64,000 nucleotides of DNA from Stenotrophomonas acidaminiphila (GCA_002951995.1 CP019797.1:2464501-2528500); one strand, 5' to 3'; shown: positions 37,152 to 46,943, numbered from the stretch's first letter. The notes: generated by a model from the sequence alone, not told the origin. Numbers and translations: made by a program.

Positions 37152-37994
37152 CTAATTGCCCTCCACGGTATGTCGTCCACGTGGACGCATTGGAGTCTCC
37201 ACGGCAGCCAGAAGCGCACGGACGCGCTGAATGGAATAGCCCGTTGCCGCGGCCAACTCCCTCACACTTTCGCCTTTTAGATAGCGATCGCGGAGTTTAC
37301 GACCTATCGCCTCTGCACGATCATGTTCGATATGTTCATTCGGCTTCAGCTGAGGAAGAATCGGACCTCCCGCATAACCCTTGTGCACTACGCCGCGCGG
37401 AGTGATGTCATCGGCGGCTTCGTTCCCCCAGAGAGTCCATCCTGGTCGGCCATGGCGAGCAAACATTTCTAAGCGAGGGCCTGGCGAGCACGATTCAATA
37501 AGCTCGTATTGTTCATCAGGCTTGCGGGAATGCTCTCTCTTACGAGTCTCAATCATATTGACCTGAGAGCGTCCAGGCGGAAGAGTTCGCATAGAACCAC
37601 GCACGCCGAACAGCAACAACTCGGTCACATTTCGAAAATAGAAGCCTACGCCTCGGCCGTCCGGGCCGCCATCCATACGACGCTTCGCCCACACGATATT
37701 ACTTACATATCGGAACCCCCATGCTTCCATGACTGCTAAGCCGTCGACCAGCAACGCATTGGGCACCCAAAGATACAGATGCGCGTCACGCGCCACCACG
37801 TCTCTTACTGGCAGTCCCTTGATTGCGTCCAGCGACATCGTTGAATAGCGGTCAAGCCGTCGATGCTCGGGCGCAACCTTCCCAGTGCGATTGGCAAATC
37901 GCCAAGGCGGATCGGCGAGAACAGTGGCAAAACCGCCAACCACTTTGGGCAGCGGCGCGGGAGCTTCTTCGGGGCGTAGAGGGGTACTAGACAT
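37152..37994 (-). CDS. MT-A70-family DNA adenine methyltransferase with C-terminal HTH
   Basis: Encodes 280 residues. DPPW at 28-31 is the catalytic motif of MT-A70 N6-adenine methyltransferases; LYLWVPNALL, RYVSNIVWAKRR and ELLLFGVRG are further family blocks, and GRPGWTLWGNE is near the SAM-binding end. Residues about 236-270 (LKGESVRELAAATGYSIQRVRALL) form a helix-turn-helix not needed for catalysis, suggesting it also binds DNA as a regulator. Partner of the convergent BglII-family nuclease. Its upstream region carries two AGATCT sites in a perfect palindrome. Confidence 0.88.
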   Translation of the reverse strand: MSSTPLRPEEAPAPLPKVVGGFATVLADPPWRFANRTGKVAPEHRRLDRYSTMSLDAIKGLPVRDVVARDAHLYLWVPNALLVDGLAVMEAWGFRYVSNIVWAKRRMDGGPDGRGVGFYFRNVTELLLFGVRGSMRTLPPGRSQVNMIETRKREHSRKPDEQYELIESCSPGPRLEMFARHGRPGWTLWGNEAADDITPRGVVHKGYAGGPILPQLKPNEHIEHDRAEAIGRKLRDRYLKGESVRELAAATGYSIQRVRALLAAVETPMRPRGRHTVEGN

Positions 37995-38000
37995 TGGAAC

Positions 38001-38033
38001 ATCTTACACTGATATAGATCTTTTAAAAGATCT
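38001..38033 (-). promoter_or_regulatory. Methyltransferase promoter with an 18-bp palindrome made of two AGATCT sites
   Basis: AGATCTTTTAAAAGATCT at 38016-38033 is a perfect palindrome containing AGATCT twice. On the minus strand it lies just upstream of a TAAGAT -10-like sequence (38001-38006) and overlaps the expected -35 position, about 22-40 bases before the methyltransferase ATG. AGATCT is the BglII recognition sequence. Confidence 0.65.
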
Positions 38034-38170
38034 TTATTGATGAGAGACAGCCGATCAGGAGCCTTCAGGCCTGACCCCTAAACGGGCTTCAACGCTAAAC
38101 GAAAAGAGTCGCATTGAATGAGATCGCGCGCGCTCCTTTTTAGGAGAGAACGAAAGTAAGCAGTTCATGA

Positions 38171-38196
38171 AGAAGCCCCGCTTTCGCGGGGCTTCT
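38171..38196. terminator. Intrinsic terminator downstream of purA
   Basis: A perfect 11-bp stem AGAAGCCCCGC/GCGGGGCTTCT with a TTTC loop, 40 bases after the purA stop. It separates purA from the restriction-modification segment. Confidence 0.75.
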
Positions 38197-38235
38197 CATC
38201 GAGCGGGCCGCACCGACCTAAGTCAGCAAACCGCC

Positions 38236-39759
<1,524 letters not shown>

Positions 39760-39945
39760 TCAGTGGCGCAGCCACCACAGCGCGGCCAGGCCGATGGCCA
39801 GCAGCACCGCGCCGGACTGGCGCAGGGCCGCGGCGGGCAGTTCCAGCAGGCGCGCGGCCATGCGCTTCCACGCCAGCGGCGCGGCGAACAGGAACAGGCC
39901 TTCGAGGACGGCGACCAGGCAGAGCGCGGAGAAGAGGTCTTGCAT
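39760..39945 (-). CDS. DUF2065 family small membrane protein (YjeT-like)
   Basis: Encodes 61 residues: MQDLFSALCLVAVLEGLFLFAAP (helix 1), WKRMAARLLELPAAALRQSG, and a second helix AVLLAIGLAALWWLR. This is the two-helix DUF2065 pattern of YjeT, whose gene lies between hflC and purA in E. coli as well. No function is established. An upstream GTG/ATG would extend it by eight residues; the MQDLF start fits the family. Confidence 0.88.
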   Translation of the reverse strand: MQDLFSALCLVAVLEGLFLFAAPLAWKRMAARLLELPAAALRQSGAVLLAIGLAALWWLRH

Positions 39946-40084
39946 GGGGATGGCGAGGCGGGGGAACACCGCGGCCGGGGGCGCATTGCAGTGCAGCGCC
40001 GCGGCCGCGGCTTCCTGTTTCCTGTAAGGGCCCGGCCCCTGCCCTCCCCCGGCGGGAGAGGGGCGGGGCGGCGCGGGCCCGGGC

Positions 40085-40948
40085 TCAGCGGTCGTTCTTG
40101 AGGTACTGCAGGAACGGGTCGTTCTTGTCCAGCACGATCACGCCGTTGCCGTCGGTCATGGAGGCGCGGTAGGCCTCCAGGCTGCGGTAGAAGGCGTAGA
40201 ACGCCGGGTCGGCCGAGCCGGCCTTGCCGTAGATGGCCGCGGCCTGGGCGTCACCCTCGCCGCGCAGCTGCTGGGCGTCGCGCTCGGCCTCGGCCACCAG
40301 CACGGTGCTTTCGCGGTCGGCCTGGGCGCGGATGGTGAGCGACTGCTCTTCGCCTTCGGCGCGCAGCTTGGCCGCTTCCTGCTTGCGCTGGGCGCGCATG
40401 CGCTCATAGACGTCGGTGATCACCTGGCTGTCGGTGGGCAGGTCGATCTGCTTGATGCGCAGGTCGATGATCTGCATGCCCAGCGTCTTGACCGCCTCGT
40501 TGATGCCCTGCAGCTGCCCGGCGATGAGTTCGCCGCGGTCGCCGGACACCAGCTGCTGCAGGGTGCGCGCGTTGATCTGGTTGCGCAGCGAGTCGGTGAT
40601 GATCGGCGCCAGGCGGGCGTTGGCCACCTTGCCGTCGCCGCCGGTGGCGCGGTAGTAGGCGCGCACGTCGGAGATGTAGCCGATGGCGAAGAAGTCGACG
40701 CTCACGTCCTTCTGCTCGGCGGTGAAGTAGCGCGCCGGGGCGGTGTCCAGCACCTGGAAGCGGCGGTCGAACACGCGCACCGTTTCCACCAGCGGCACCT
40801 TGAAGTGCAGGCCGGGCTTGATGTCCGAGCGCACCACCTTGCCCAGGTTGAGCACCATGGCGGTCTGGTCTTCGCGCACCACGTACACCGAGCCCAGCAG
40901 GCCCAGCAGCACGGCGACCAGCAGGCCGATCACAAGGGAATTCTTCAT
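40085..40948 (-). CDS. hflC: FtsH protease modulator HflC
   Basis: Encodes 287 residues. One N-terminal helix (MKNSLVIGLLVAVLLGLLGS) precedes an SPFH/band-7 domain (VYVVREDQTAMVLNLGKVVRSDIKPGLHFKVPLVETVRVFDRR) and a coiled-coil region with EAERDAQQLRGEGDAQAAAIYGKA. HflC and HflK form a periplasmic cage around FtsH and limit its access to membrane substrates. Its start overlaps the hflK stop (ATGA), so the two are translationally coupled. Confidence 0.96.
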   Translation of the reverse strand: MKNSLVIGLLVAVLLGLLGSVYVVREDQTAMVLNLGKVVRSDIKPGLHFKVPLVETVRVFDRRFQVLDTAPARYFTAEQKDVSVDFFAIGYISDVRAYYRATGGDGKVANARLAPIITDSLRNQINARTLQQLVSGDRGELIAGQLQGINEAVKTLGMQIIDLRIKQIDLPTDSQVITDVYERMRAQRKQEAAKLRAEGEEQSLTIRAQADRESTVLVAEAERDAQQLRGEGDAQAAAIYGKAGSADPAFYAFYRSLEAYRASMTDGNGVIVLDKNDPFLQYLKNDR

Positions 40949-42054
40949 CGGCCGGCCTCCTCACGGTTTGCCGAGCGCGAACCGGAACGGTCCGCGTTGC
41001 GAATGCTGTCGGTGGCGGCCGGCAGCGCCGGCACCGCCATTTCCGGGGTCAATTGCGGGGCGTTGGCGGTCTTGCCGGCGTCGGCCGGCATCGGCACGTA
41101 GATCAGCTGGCGGCCGTCGCCGCCGATGACCTTGCGGTTCTCGGCCAGCACGTCCTGCACGGTTTCCAGCCACAGGCGCTTGCGGGTGACTTCCGGGGCG
41201 TTCTTGTACTCAGCCTGCAGCAGGGTGAAGCGGCGCGCGTCGCCTTCGGCGCGGGCCACGATGGCCTGCTTGTAGCCTTCGGCGGTGGTGCGCGCGCGCG
41301 AGGCCTGGCCGCGCGCTTCGGGCACCACCTTGGCGGCGTAGGCCTGGGCTTCGTTGATCAGCCGTTCCTTGACCTGCTGGGCGCCGTTGACCTCGTCGAA
41401 GGCCGGCTTCACTTCTTCCGGCGGGCGCGCGTCGGGCAGGGTCAGGCCGGTGACCACCAGGCCGGTGCGGTAGGCCTTGAGCGAGGCTTCCAGGCGCTGT
41501 TCGGCGGCCACGGCCAGCGGGCCGCGGTTGTTGAGCACGGTGTTGAGGTCGGCACGGCCCACCTGCTCGCGCACCGCGCTCTGCGCCGACTGCTCCAGCA
41601 CCTGGTCGGCGTCGATGGTGCCGAACTGGTACAGGCGCGGGTCGTCCACGCGGTACTGCACGTTCAGCGCCACGTTGACGATGTTCTCGTCGCGGGTGAG
41701 CACCGGCACGTTGCTGCTGAAGGTCTTGATCTGGGTGGCGTTGACCTTGACCACCGATTCGATCGGCCACGGCAGCTTGAAGTTCGGGCCCGGCTGCAGG
41801 ATGCGCGAGAACTGGCCGAAGCGCAGCACCACGCCGCGCTGCTGTTCGCCGATCAGCTGGAAGCTGGACAGCAGCACCAGCAGCGCCACGCCCAGCAGTA
41901 CCCAGCGCCAGATGCCGCCGTCGAACAGGTCGCGCAGCGGGCCGGGCAAGCCGCCCCATCCGCCGCCGCCATTGCCGCCGCGCGGCGAGCGCGATCCGCG
42001 CCGGTTGTCGGCGGGGCCGCCACTATCGTTGCCGCCAGGTGTGTTCCAGGCCAT
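40945..42054 (-). CDS. hflK: FtsH protease modulator HflK
   Basis: Encodes 369 residues. A Gly/Arg/Pro-rich cytoplasmic N-terminus (about 1-50) precedes one membrane helix (WRWVLLGVALLVLLSSF), the SPFH domain (IGEQQRGVVLRFGQFSRILQPGPNFKLPWPIESV) and a helical region with EARGQASRARTTAEGYKQAIVARAEGDARRF. It is the partner of HflC; together they modulate FtsH. Gene order hflK-hflC-DUF2065-purA is conserved with E. coli. No promoter was identified in the 145-bp divergent region with the oxidoreductase gene. Confidence 0.96.
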   Translation of the reverse strand: MAWNTPGGNDSGGPADNRRGSRSPRGGNGGGGWGGLPGPLRDLFDGGIWRWVLLGVALLVLLSSFQLIGEQQRGVVLRFGQFSRILQPGPNFKLPWPIESVVKVNATQIKTFSSNVPVLTRDENIVNVALNVQYRVDDPRLYQFGTIDADQVLEQSAQSAVREQVGRADLNTVLNNRGPLAVAAEQRLEASLKAYRTGLVVTGLTLPDARPPEEVKPAFDEVNGAQQVKERLINEAQAYAAKVVPEARGQASRARTTAEGYKQAIVARAEGDARRFTLLQAEYKNAPEVTRKRLWLETVQDVLAENRKVIGGDGRQLIYVPMPADAGKTANAPQLTPEMAVPALPAATDSIRNADRSGSRSANREEAGR

Positions 42055-42199
42055 GCATGCTCCATCTGTCAGGGCCTGTCCGCGGGCGTTCCCGCAGTCC
42101 TGGCCGTGGTCAATCGAATCCGGATTCTACTAGATGGGGCAGACCTGACGTTTCGCAACCGCTATCTTGGTTGTCTCCCGTTCCGCCGCAGGCCATGCC

Positions 42200-43195
42200 A
42201 TGTCCGCCCCCGCCCCGTTCACCGCCTTCCGCATCCACAACGACGACGCCGGCTACCGCGCCGGGCTGGAGCAGGTCGCCCTGGACCAGCTGAGCCCGGG
42301 CGAGGTGGTGGTGCGCGCCCGCTGGTCCTCGGTCAATTACAAGGACGCGCTGGCCGGCACCGGCCAGGGCAAGATCCTGCGCCGGTTCCCGCTGGTGGGC
42401 GGCATCGACGTGGCCGGCGAGGTGGTGGCCTCCCGCGACCCGGCCTTCCGCGAGGGCGATGCGGTGCTGGCCACCGGTTGCGGGCTGAGCGAAACCCGCG
42501 ACGGCGGCTACAGCCAGTATGTGCGGCTGGAGTCGAAGTGGGCCATCCCGCTGCCGGCCGGACTGAGCCTGCGCGAGGCCATGGTGCTGGGCACGGCCGG
42601 GTTCACCGCCGCACTGGCCCTGCTGCGCATGACCGACAACCGGCAGACCCCGGCGCACGGCCCGCTGGCGGTGACCGGCGCCACCGGCGGGGTCGGCTCG
42701 CTGGCGGTGGATATCTTCAGCCGCGCCGGCTTCGAGGTGCACGCCATCAGCGGCAAGGCCGAAGCCAGGGACTACCTCACCACGCTCGGCGCCACCCAGG
42801 TGCTGGGCCGCGAGGCACTGGCCACCACCCGGCCGATGGAATCGGCGCGCTTCGGCGGCGGCCTGGACAATGTCGGCGGCGCCATGCTCACCAGCCTGCT
42901 GGCGCAGACCGCGCCCTACGGCAACGTCGCCTCGGCCGGGCTGGCCGCCAGCGCGGAACTGGACATGACGGTGATGCCGTTCATCATCCGCGGCGTGTCG
43001 CTGCTGGGGGTGGCCTCGGCCGGCACCGCGCGCGACATCCGCGAACAGGTGTGGCAGCACCTGGGCGACGACTGGAAGCCGCGCCACCTGGACACCATCT
43101 GCACCCGCGAGGTGGGCCTGGACGGGTTGCCGGAGGTGTTCGCCACCATGCTGGGCGGCGGCTCGTTCGGGCGCACCCTGGTGCGGATCGACTGA
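42200..43195 (+). CDS. YhdH/AcuI-type NADPH-dependent quinone oxidoreductase (MDR superfamily)
   Basis: Encodes 331 residues from ATG 42200. SSVNYKDALAGTGQGKI, PLVGGIDVAGEV and AVTGATGGVGSLAVDI (nucleotide-binding GxxGxxG) are typical of YhdH/YhfP. E. coli YhdH/AcuI reduces acryloyl-CoA to propionyl-CoA; whether this protein does so is inferred. No zinc-binding Cys residues are seen, consistent with the quinone-oxidoreductase branch. A link to the propionate genes further along is possible but not indicated by position. Confidence 0.85.
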   Translation: MSAPAPFTAFRIHNDDAGYRAGLEQVALDQLSPGEVVVRARWSSVNYKDALAGTGQGKILRRFPLVGGIDVAGEVVASRDPAFREGDAVLATGCGLSETRDGGYSQYVRLESKWAIPLPAGLSLREAMVLGTAGFTAALALLRMTDNRQTPAHGPLAVTGATGGVGSLAVDIFSRAGFEVHAISGKAEARDYLTTLGATQVLGREALATTRPMESARFGGGLDNVGGAMLTSLLAQTAPYGNVASAGLAASAELDMTVMPFIIRGVSLLGVASAGTARDIREQVWQHLGDDWKPRHLDTICTREVGLDGLPEVFATMLGGGSFGRTLVRID

Positions 43196-43280
43196 ATGCG
43201 GCGCCGCGCGCGGCGTGGCGGGTTGCTTCGCATCGCAGCGGGCACGACACTATGGCCGCGACATCATCTTGGGGAAGAAC

Positions 43281-43667
43281 GTGGCGCGTATTCTGATCGT
43301 GGACGATTCGCCGTCGCAGCTGCTCGGCATCCAGCGCATCGTCGAAAAACTGGGGCATGAAACCTTCACCGCCACCGACGGCGCCGCCGGCGTGGAAGCG
43401 GCCAAATCGGTGCTGCCCGACCTGGTGCTGATGGACGTGGTGATGCCCAACCTCAACGGTTTCCAGGCCACGCGCACGCTCAAGCGCGAGGCCAGTACCG
43501 CGCACATCCCGGTGGTGCTGGTGACCACCAAGGACCAGGACACCGACCGCCTTTGGGGCATGCGCCAGGGCGCCAAGGCCTACATCACCAAACCGTTTTC
43601 GGAAGACGAGCTGTCCGAGGTGATCGCGCGGGTGTTCGAAGGCGGCGGCGACGCGCCCGAAGCCTGA
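43281..43667 (+). CDS. Stand-alone response regulator (PilH/CheY-like)
   Basis: Encodes 128 residues from GTG 43281 behind GGGGAAG. A receiver domain only: LIVDDSPSQLLGIQRIVEKLGH, phospho-acceptor Asp in LVLMDVVMPNLNGFQATR, VVLVTTKDQDTD and the Lys in AYITKPF. The LMDVVMPxLNGFQATR form is typical of PilH/PilG regulators of twitching motility, but no other pil gene is nearby, so the pathway is uncertain. A REP array follows the stop. Confidence 0.8.
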   Translation: MARILIVDDSPSQLLGIQRIVEKLGHETFTATDGAAGVEAAKSVLPDLVLMDVVMPNLNGFQATRTLKREASTAHIPVVLVTTKDQDTDRLWGMRQGAKAYITKPFSEDELSEVIARVFEGGGDAPEA

Positions 43668-43671
43668 TCTG

Positions 43672-44200
43672 TGGATGGGGCGGCTCGCCCCGCATGCTGT
43701 GGATGTGGGCTTGCATCGCACGCTGCCCCTGTAGATGCGGGGCTTGCCCCGCATGCGGCTTCCCCCGGCAAGGCCCCGTGTGGGGCAAGCCCCACACCTA
43801 CGACGCCGTGGCCCCGACCTGATGCGGTCGGGCGGCGACGTTCCCGAAACCTGGCCTGTGGATGCGGGACTCGCTCCGCATGCTCGATACGAGGCTTGCT
43901 CCGCATGCTGTGGATGTGGGCCTCGCCCCGCATGCTCGATACGAGGCTTGCTCCGCATGCTGTTGATGTGGGCTTGCACCGCATGCCAGATACGGGGCTT
44001 GCTCCGCGTGCTGTGGATGCGGGACTTGCACCACGTGCTAGATGCGGGGCTTGCTCCGCGTGCTGTGGATGCGGGCATGCACCGCACGCTTACCCTGTAG
44101 ATGCGGGGCTTGCCCCGCATGCGGCGTTCCCCGGCAAGGCCCCGTGTGGGGCAAGCCCCACACCTACAGGGCCGTGGCCCCGACCTGATACGGCCGCAGG
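43672..44200. repeat. Tandem REP array with roughly 52-bp units, bracketed by a 71-bp GTAG...CTAC duplicated element
   Basis: Units alternate between GTGGATGCGGGACTCGCTCCGC-like (about 28 bp) and GATACGAGGCTTGCTCCGC-like (about 24 bp), four to five times between 43855 and 44096. On each side is a nearly identical 71-bp element (43731-43801 and 44097-44167) starting GTAGATGCGGGGCTTGCCCC and ending GGGGCAAGCCCCACACCTAC, that is, two inverted GTAG-headed palindromes. Flanking sequence on both sides of each copy is also shared. The array lies between two convergent genes. GTAG-headed palindromes are the SMAG type of REP known from S. maltophilia. Confidence 0.8.
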
Positions 44201-44237
44201 GGCGCCCTCACGGGCCGCGCCTGCCGCTGGCGATACG

Positions 44238-45137
44238 TCAGATTTTCTCGCCGAAGGCCTTGGCCAGCGCGCGGTAGGCCTTCTGCTGGGCCTCGTTGGT
44301 CGCCACCGGGGCGATGACTTCCAGCTCCACGATCTGGTCGCCGTCGGGCTTGCCCGGCAGCCCGCGGCCGCGCAGGCGCAGCTTGCGGCCGCTGTCCGAG
44401 TCGGCCGGCACCTTCAGCTCCACCGCCCCGCCCAGGGTCGGCACGCTGATGCTGGTGCCCAGCGCCGCCTGCCAGGGGGTGACCTGCAGGGTGTAAAGGA
44501 TGTTGCGGCCGTCCACCTCGAACTGCGGGTGCGCGGCGTATTCCACTTCCAGCATCAGGTTGCCGCCACCGCTGCCCTGCCCGGCCAGGCGGATCACCTG
44601 CCCGGGGCGGATGCCCTTGGGCACGCGCACGTCCAGCTGGCGGCCATCGACGTTGATGCGCAGCGTGTCGCCGTTGTAGGCCGCTTCCAGCGGCACCGAC
44701 AGCTTGGCGCGGGTATCGCGCGTGGGCTGCGGCCCGGCGTTGCCGCCGAAACCGTCGAATCCGCCACGCGCACGGCCGCCCCCGCGCTGGCGCGCGAACA
44801 GGCTTTCGAAGAAATCGCTGAAGCCGCCGCCGGCACCGGCGCCGCCGAACACTTCCTCGAAGTCGAAGCCCTGGCCGCCGCCGAAGTTGGGCGGCGCGTG
44901 GAACTCCTCGCCGGGCCGGTAGCCCTGGGCGCGCAGCTGGTCGTAGGCCTGGCGCTTGGCCGGGTCGCGCAGCGCCTCGTAGGCTTCGTTGACGGCCTTG
45001 AACTTCTCCTCGGCGCCGGCTTCCTTGCTCACGTCCGGGTGGTACTTGCGCGCCAGCCGCCGGTAGGCGGTCTTGATTTCGGCATCGCCGGCCGTGGGCT
45101 CCACGCCCAATGTCGCGTAGTAATCCTTGAATTCCAT
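44238..45137 (-). CDS. DnaJ-class co-chaperone (CbpA/DnaJ C-terminal type)
   Basis: Encodes 299 residues. The J-domain (1-70, [35 protein letters not shown]) has the HPD motif. A Gly/Phe-rich region (80-130) and two DnaJ C-terminal substrate-binding domains follow; there is no zinc-finger CxxCxGxG, so it is CbpA-like rather than DnaJ. It should stimulate DnaK ATPase. It is 125 bases downstream of hsp20 on the same strand, and the pair is preceded by a sigma32-type promoter. Confidence 0.9.
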   Translation of the reverse strand: MEFKDYYATLGVEPTAGDAEIKTAYRRLARKYHPDVSKEAGAEEKFKAVNEAYEALRDPAKRQAYDQLRAQGYRPGEEFHAPPNFGGGQGFDFEEVFGGAGAGGGFSDFFESLFARQRGGGRARGGFDGFGGNAGPQPTRDTRAKLSVPLEAAYNGDTLRINVDGRQLDVRVPKGIRPGQVIRLAGQGSGGGNLMLEVEYAAHPQFEVDGRNILYTLQVTPWQAALGTSISVPTLGGAVELKVPADSDSGRKLRLRGRGLPGKPDGDQIVELEVIAPVATNEAQQKAYRALAKAFGEKI

Positions 45138-45262
45138 CCAGACACCCTTTCGGAAAGAGTCGGGCCCGCCGCCTTGCGGCGAACGGGCCGATACGGGTTC
45201 GGCTGCCGCCGTGGCGCCATTCTAGCGGGCCACGGCGGTGCCGATGTGTGCGCGGCGCGTGC

Positions 45263-45703
45263 TTACGCGGTGCCGCCGGCGCTGGCCACCTGGATGCGGC
45301 GCGGCGCGGCCTCGGCGCGCTTGGGGATGCGGATTTCCAGCACGCCGTCACGGCTGCTGGCGACGATGCCTTCGGCGTCGGCGCTGTCGGGCAGCGCAAA
45401 GCGGCGTTCGAACGTGCCGTGGCGGCGTTCGATGCGCGAGAAGTGCGGGCCTTCCACCGGCGCCGGCGCGCGGCGCTCGCCCTTGATCGACAGCACGCCC
45501 TTGTCCATCTGCACCTCGATCGAGGCCGGGTCCACGCCCGGCAGGTCGGCGTGCAGCACGAACTGCGTGTCCTGTTCGCGGATGTCCACGGCCGGCACCC
45601 AGGTACCGGCCGGTGCGGCGTCGCCGGGCATGTCCAGCAACGGGGCGAGCAGATGGCGGATATCGGACTGGGTCGGCCACTGGCGGTAACGTACGATGCT
45701 CAT
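45263..45703 (-). CDS. Hsp20/alpha-crystallin family small heat-shock protein
   Basis: Encodes 146 residues. An alpha-crystallin domain occupies residues 35-135: WVPAVDIREQDTQFVLHADLPGVDPASIEVQMDKGVLSIKGERR, FSRIERRHGTFERRFALPD and DGVLEIRIPKR (the IxI-like end). Such proteins hold unfolding proteins. Two ATGs are adjacent; AGGAGG spacing favours the second (45703). A near-consensus sigma32 promoter lies 60-90 bases upstream on the same strand. Confidence 0.93.
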   Translation of the reverse strand: MSIVRYRQWPTQSDIRHLLAPLLDMPGDAAPAGTWVPAVDIREQDTQFVLHADLPGVDPASIEVQMDKGVLSIKGERRAPAPVEGPHFSRIERRHGTFERRFALPDSADAEGIVASSRDGVLEIRIPKRAEAAPRRIQVASAGGTA

Positions 45704-45764
45704 CATCTCCTCCTGCAGGGATGCGGGCGGGCGGCCGGAATGGCGCCCTGCGCCCATGCACGGG

Positions 45765-45793
45765 AAATGCTGCGTGAAGGCCGCGCTTTCAAG
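45765..45793 (-). promoter_or_regulatory. Sigma32 heat-shock promoter of hsp20
   Basis: On the minus strand, CTTGAAA (45787-45793) is followed after 14 bases by CAGCATTT (45765-45772). The E. coli sigma32 consensus is CTTGAAA-N(13-14)-CCCCATNT. It ends about 60 bases before the hsp20 start. Confidence 0.7.
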
Positions 45794-45853
45794 CCGTTGA
45801 CGCGGCCCTCAACCCCCACTCACTAAACTTCGATTCAGACTCTGGAGAAGCCC

Positions 45854-46336
45854 ATGACCATCCACGTCGGCGACCGCATCCCGGAAGTGACCCTCAAGCG
45901 CATCCGCGAGGGCATGGAAACCATCGACACGCAGGCGCTGTTCGATGGCCGCAAGGCGGTGCTGTTCGCGGTGCCCGGTGCGTTCACCCCGACCTGCTCG
46001 GCGCGCCACCTGCCCGGCTACATCGAGCGCTTCGAGCAGTTCCGCAGCCGCGGCATCGACGTGTTCTGCATGGCGGTGAACGACCCGTTCGTGATGCAGG
46101 CCTGGGGCAAGGCGCAGTCGGTGCCGGACGGGCTGCTGATGCTGTCCGACGGCAATGGCGACCTCACCCGCGCCCTGGGCCTGGAAATGGACGCCAGCGG
46201 ATCGGGCATGGGCATGCGTTCGCGCCGTTTCGCGCTGTACGTGGACAACGGCATCGTGCGCGCCGTGCACGTGGAGGAACCCGGCAATTTCGAGGTGTCC
46301 TCCGCCGAGTACGTACTGGCCCACCTTCCGGAGTAG
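45854..46336 (+). CDS. Peroxiredoxin (Prx5 type)
   Basis: Encodes 160 residues, typical of the Prx5 group. The peroxidatic Cys is in VPGAFTPTCSARHLPGY. DRIPEVTLKRIREGMETIDTQALFDGRKAVLFAVPG and DVFCMAVNDPFVMQAWG are family blocks. It reduces hydroperoxides, usually with glutathione/glutaredoxin or thioredoxin. It starts about 60 bases from the sigma32 promoter of the divergent hsp20 gene, and a ferritin-like gene follows 31 bases downstream, which suggests an oxidative-stress pair. Confidence 0.93.
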   Translation: MTIHVGDRIPEVTLKRIREGMETIDTQALFDGRKAVLFAVPGAFTPTCSARHLPGYIERFEQFRSRGIDVFCMAVNDPFVMQAWGKAQSVPDGLLMLSDGNGDLTRALGLEMDASGSGMGMRSRRFALYVDNGIVRAVHVEEPGNFEVSSAEYVLAHLPE

Positions 46337-46367
46337 CGATTCCCTTCCACCAAGGAGCACGCCCGCC

Positions 46368-46943
46368 ATGAGCAAGCAGCCCGCCAGCAAGAAAGCCATG
46401 ACCGTCCCGGCCAGCGGCATCAGCGACCGCAAGACCCTGCGCGCCAACGCACGCAGGAGCATCGAGGACGGCGCGATCACCCCGACCTATGCCGCCGACC
46501 GCAAGATGGTGATCAAGCTGCTCAACGACGCCCTGGCCACCGAATGGGTGTGCGTGCTGCGTTATTACCGCCACTACTACATGGCCAAGGGCATGCTCGC
46601 CGACGCGGTGAAGGCCGAATTCTTGGAGCACGCGCAGCAGGAGCAGGCGCACGCCGGCATGCTGGCCGAGCGCATCGTGCAGCTGGGCGGCGAGCCGGAC
46701 TTCAACCCGGACACCCTCACCGCCCGCGCCCACGCCGAGTACAAGGAAGGCGGCAACCTGCGCGACATGGTGCGCGAGAACCTGATCGCCGAGCGCATCG
46801 CCATCGACAGTTACCGCGAGATGATCAACTTCGTCGGCGACAAGGACACCACCACCAAGCGCATCCTCGAGCAGATCCTGGCGCAGGAAGAAGAACACGC
46901 CGACGACTTCGCCGACCTGCTCGACGGCTGGATCGGCGAGTAA
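46368..46943 (+). CDS. Ferritin-like (bacterioferritin/Dps-type) protein
   Basis: Encodes 191 residues from ATG 46368 with AAGGAG upstream. After a basic N-terminus of about 45 residues comes a four-helix diiron-type domain: LLNDALATEWVCVLRYYRHYY, EFLEHAQQEQAHAGML (ExxH-like pair), ENLIAERIAIDSYREM and ILEQILAQEEEHADDFADLL. The E/ExxH pattern suggests iron binding and detoxification, as in bacterioferritins. It follows the peroxiredoxin gene on the same strand and probably shares its transcript. Confidence 0.85.
   Translation: MSKQPASKKAMTVPASGISDRKTLRANARRSIEDGAITPTYAADRKMVIKLLNDALATEWVCVLRYYRHYYMAKGMLADAVKAEFLEHAQQEQAHAGMLAERIVQLGGEPDFNPDTLTARAHAEYKEGGNLRDMVRENLIAERIAIDSYREMINFVGDKDTTTKRILEQILAQEEEHADDFADLLDGWIGE

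Noticed and set aside
43672-44200. CRISPR array
   Set aside because: The units are palindromic, diverge gradually and have no unique spacers or constant repeat. No cas genes are nearby. They are REP elements.
43671-45689. A 672-residue plus-strand frame starting in the REP array and crossing the dnaJ-like and hsp20 genes
   Set aside because: It is antisense to two well-recognised genes and composed of repeat-derived, low-complexity sequence.
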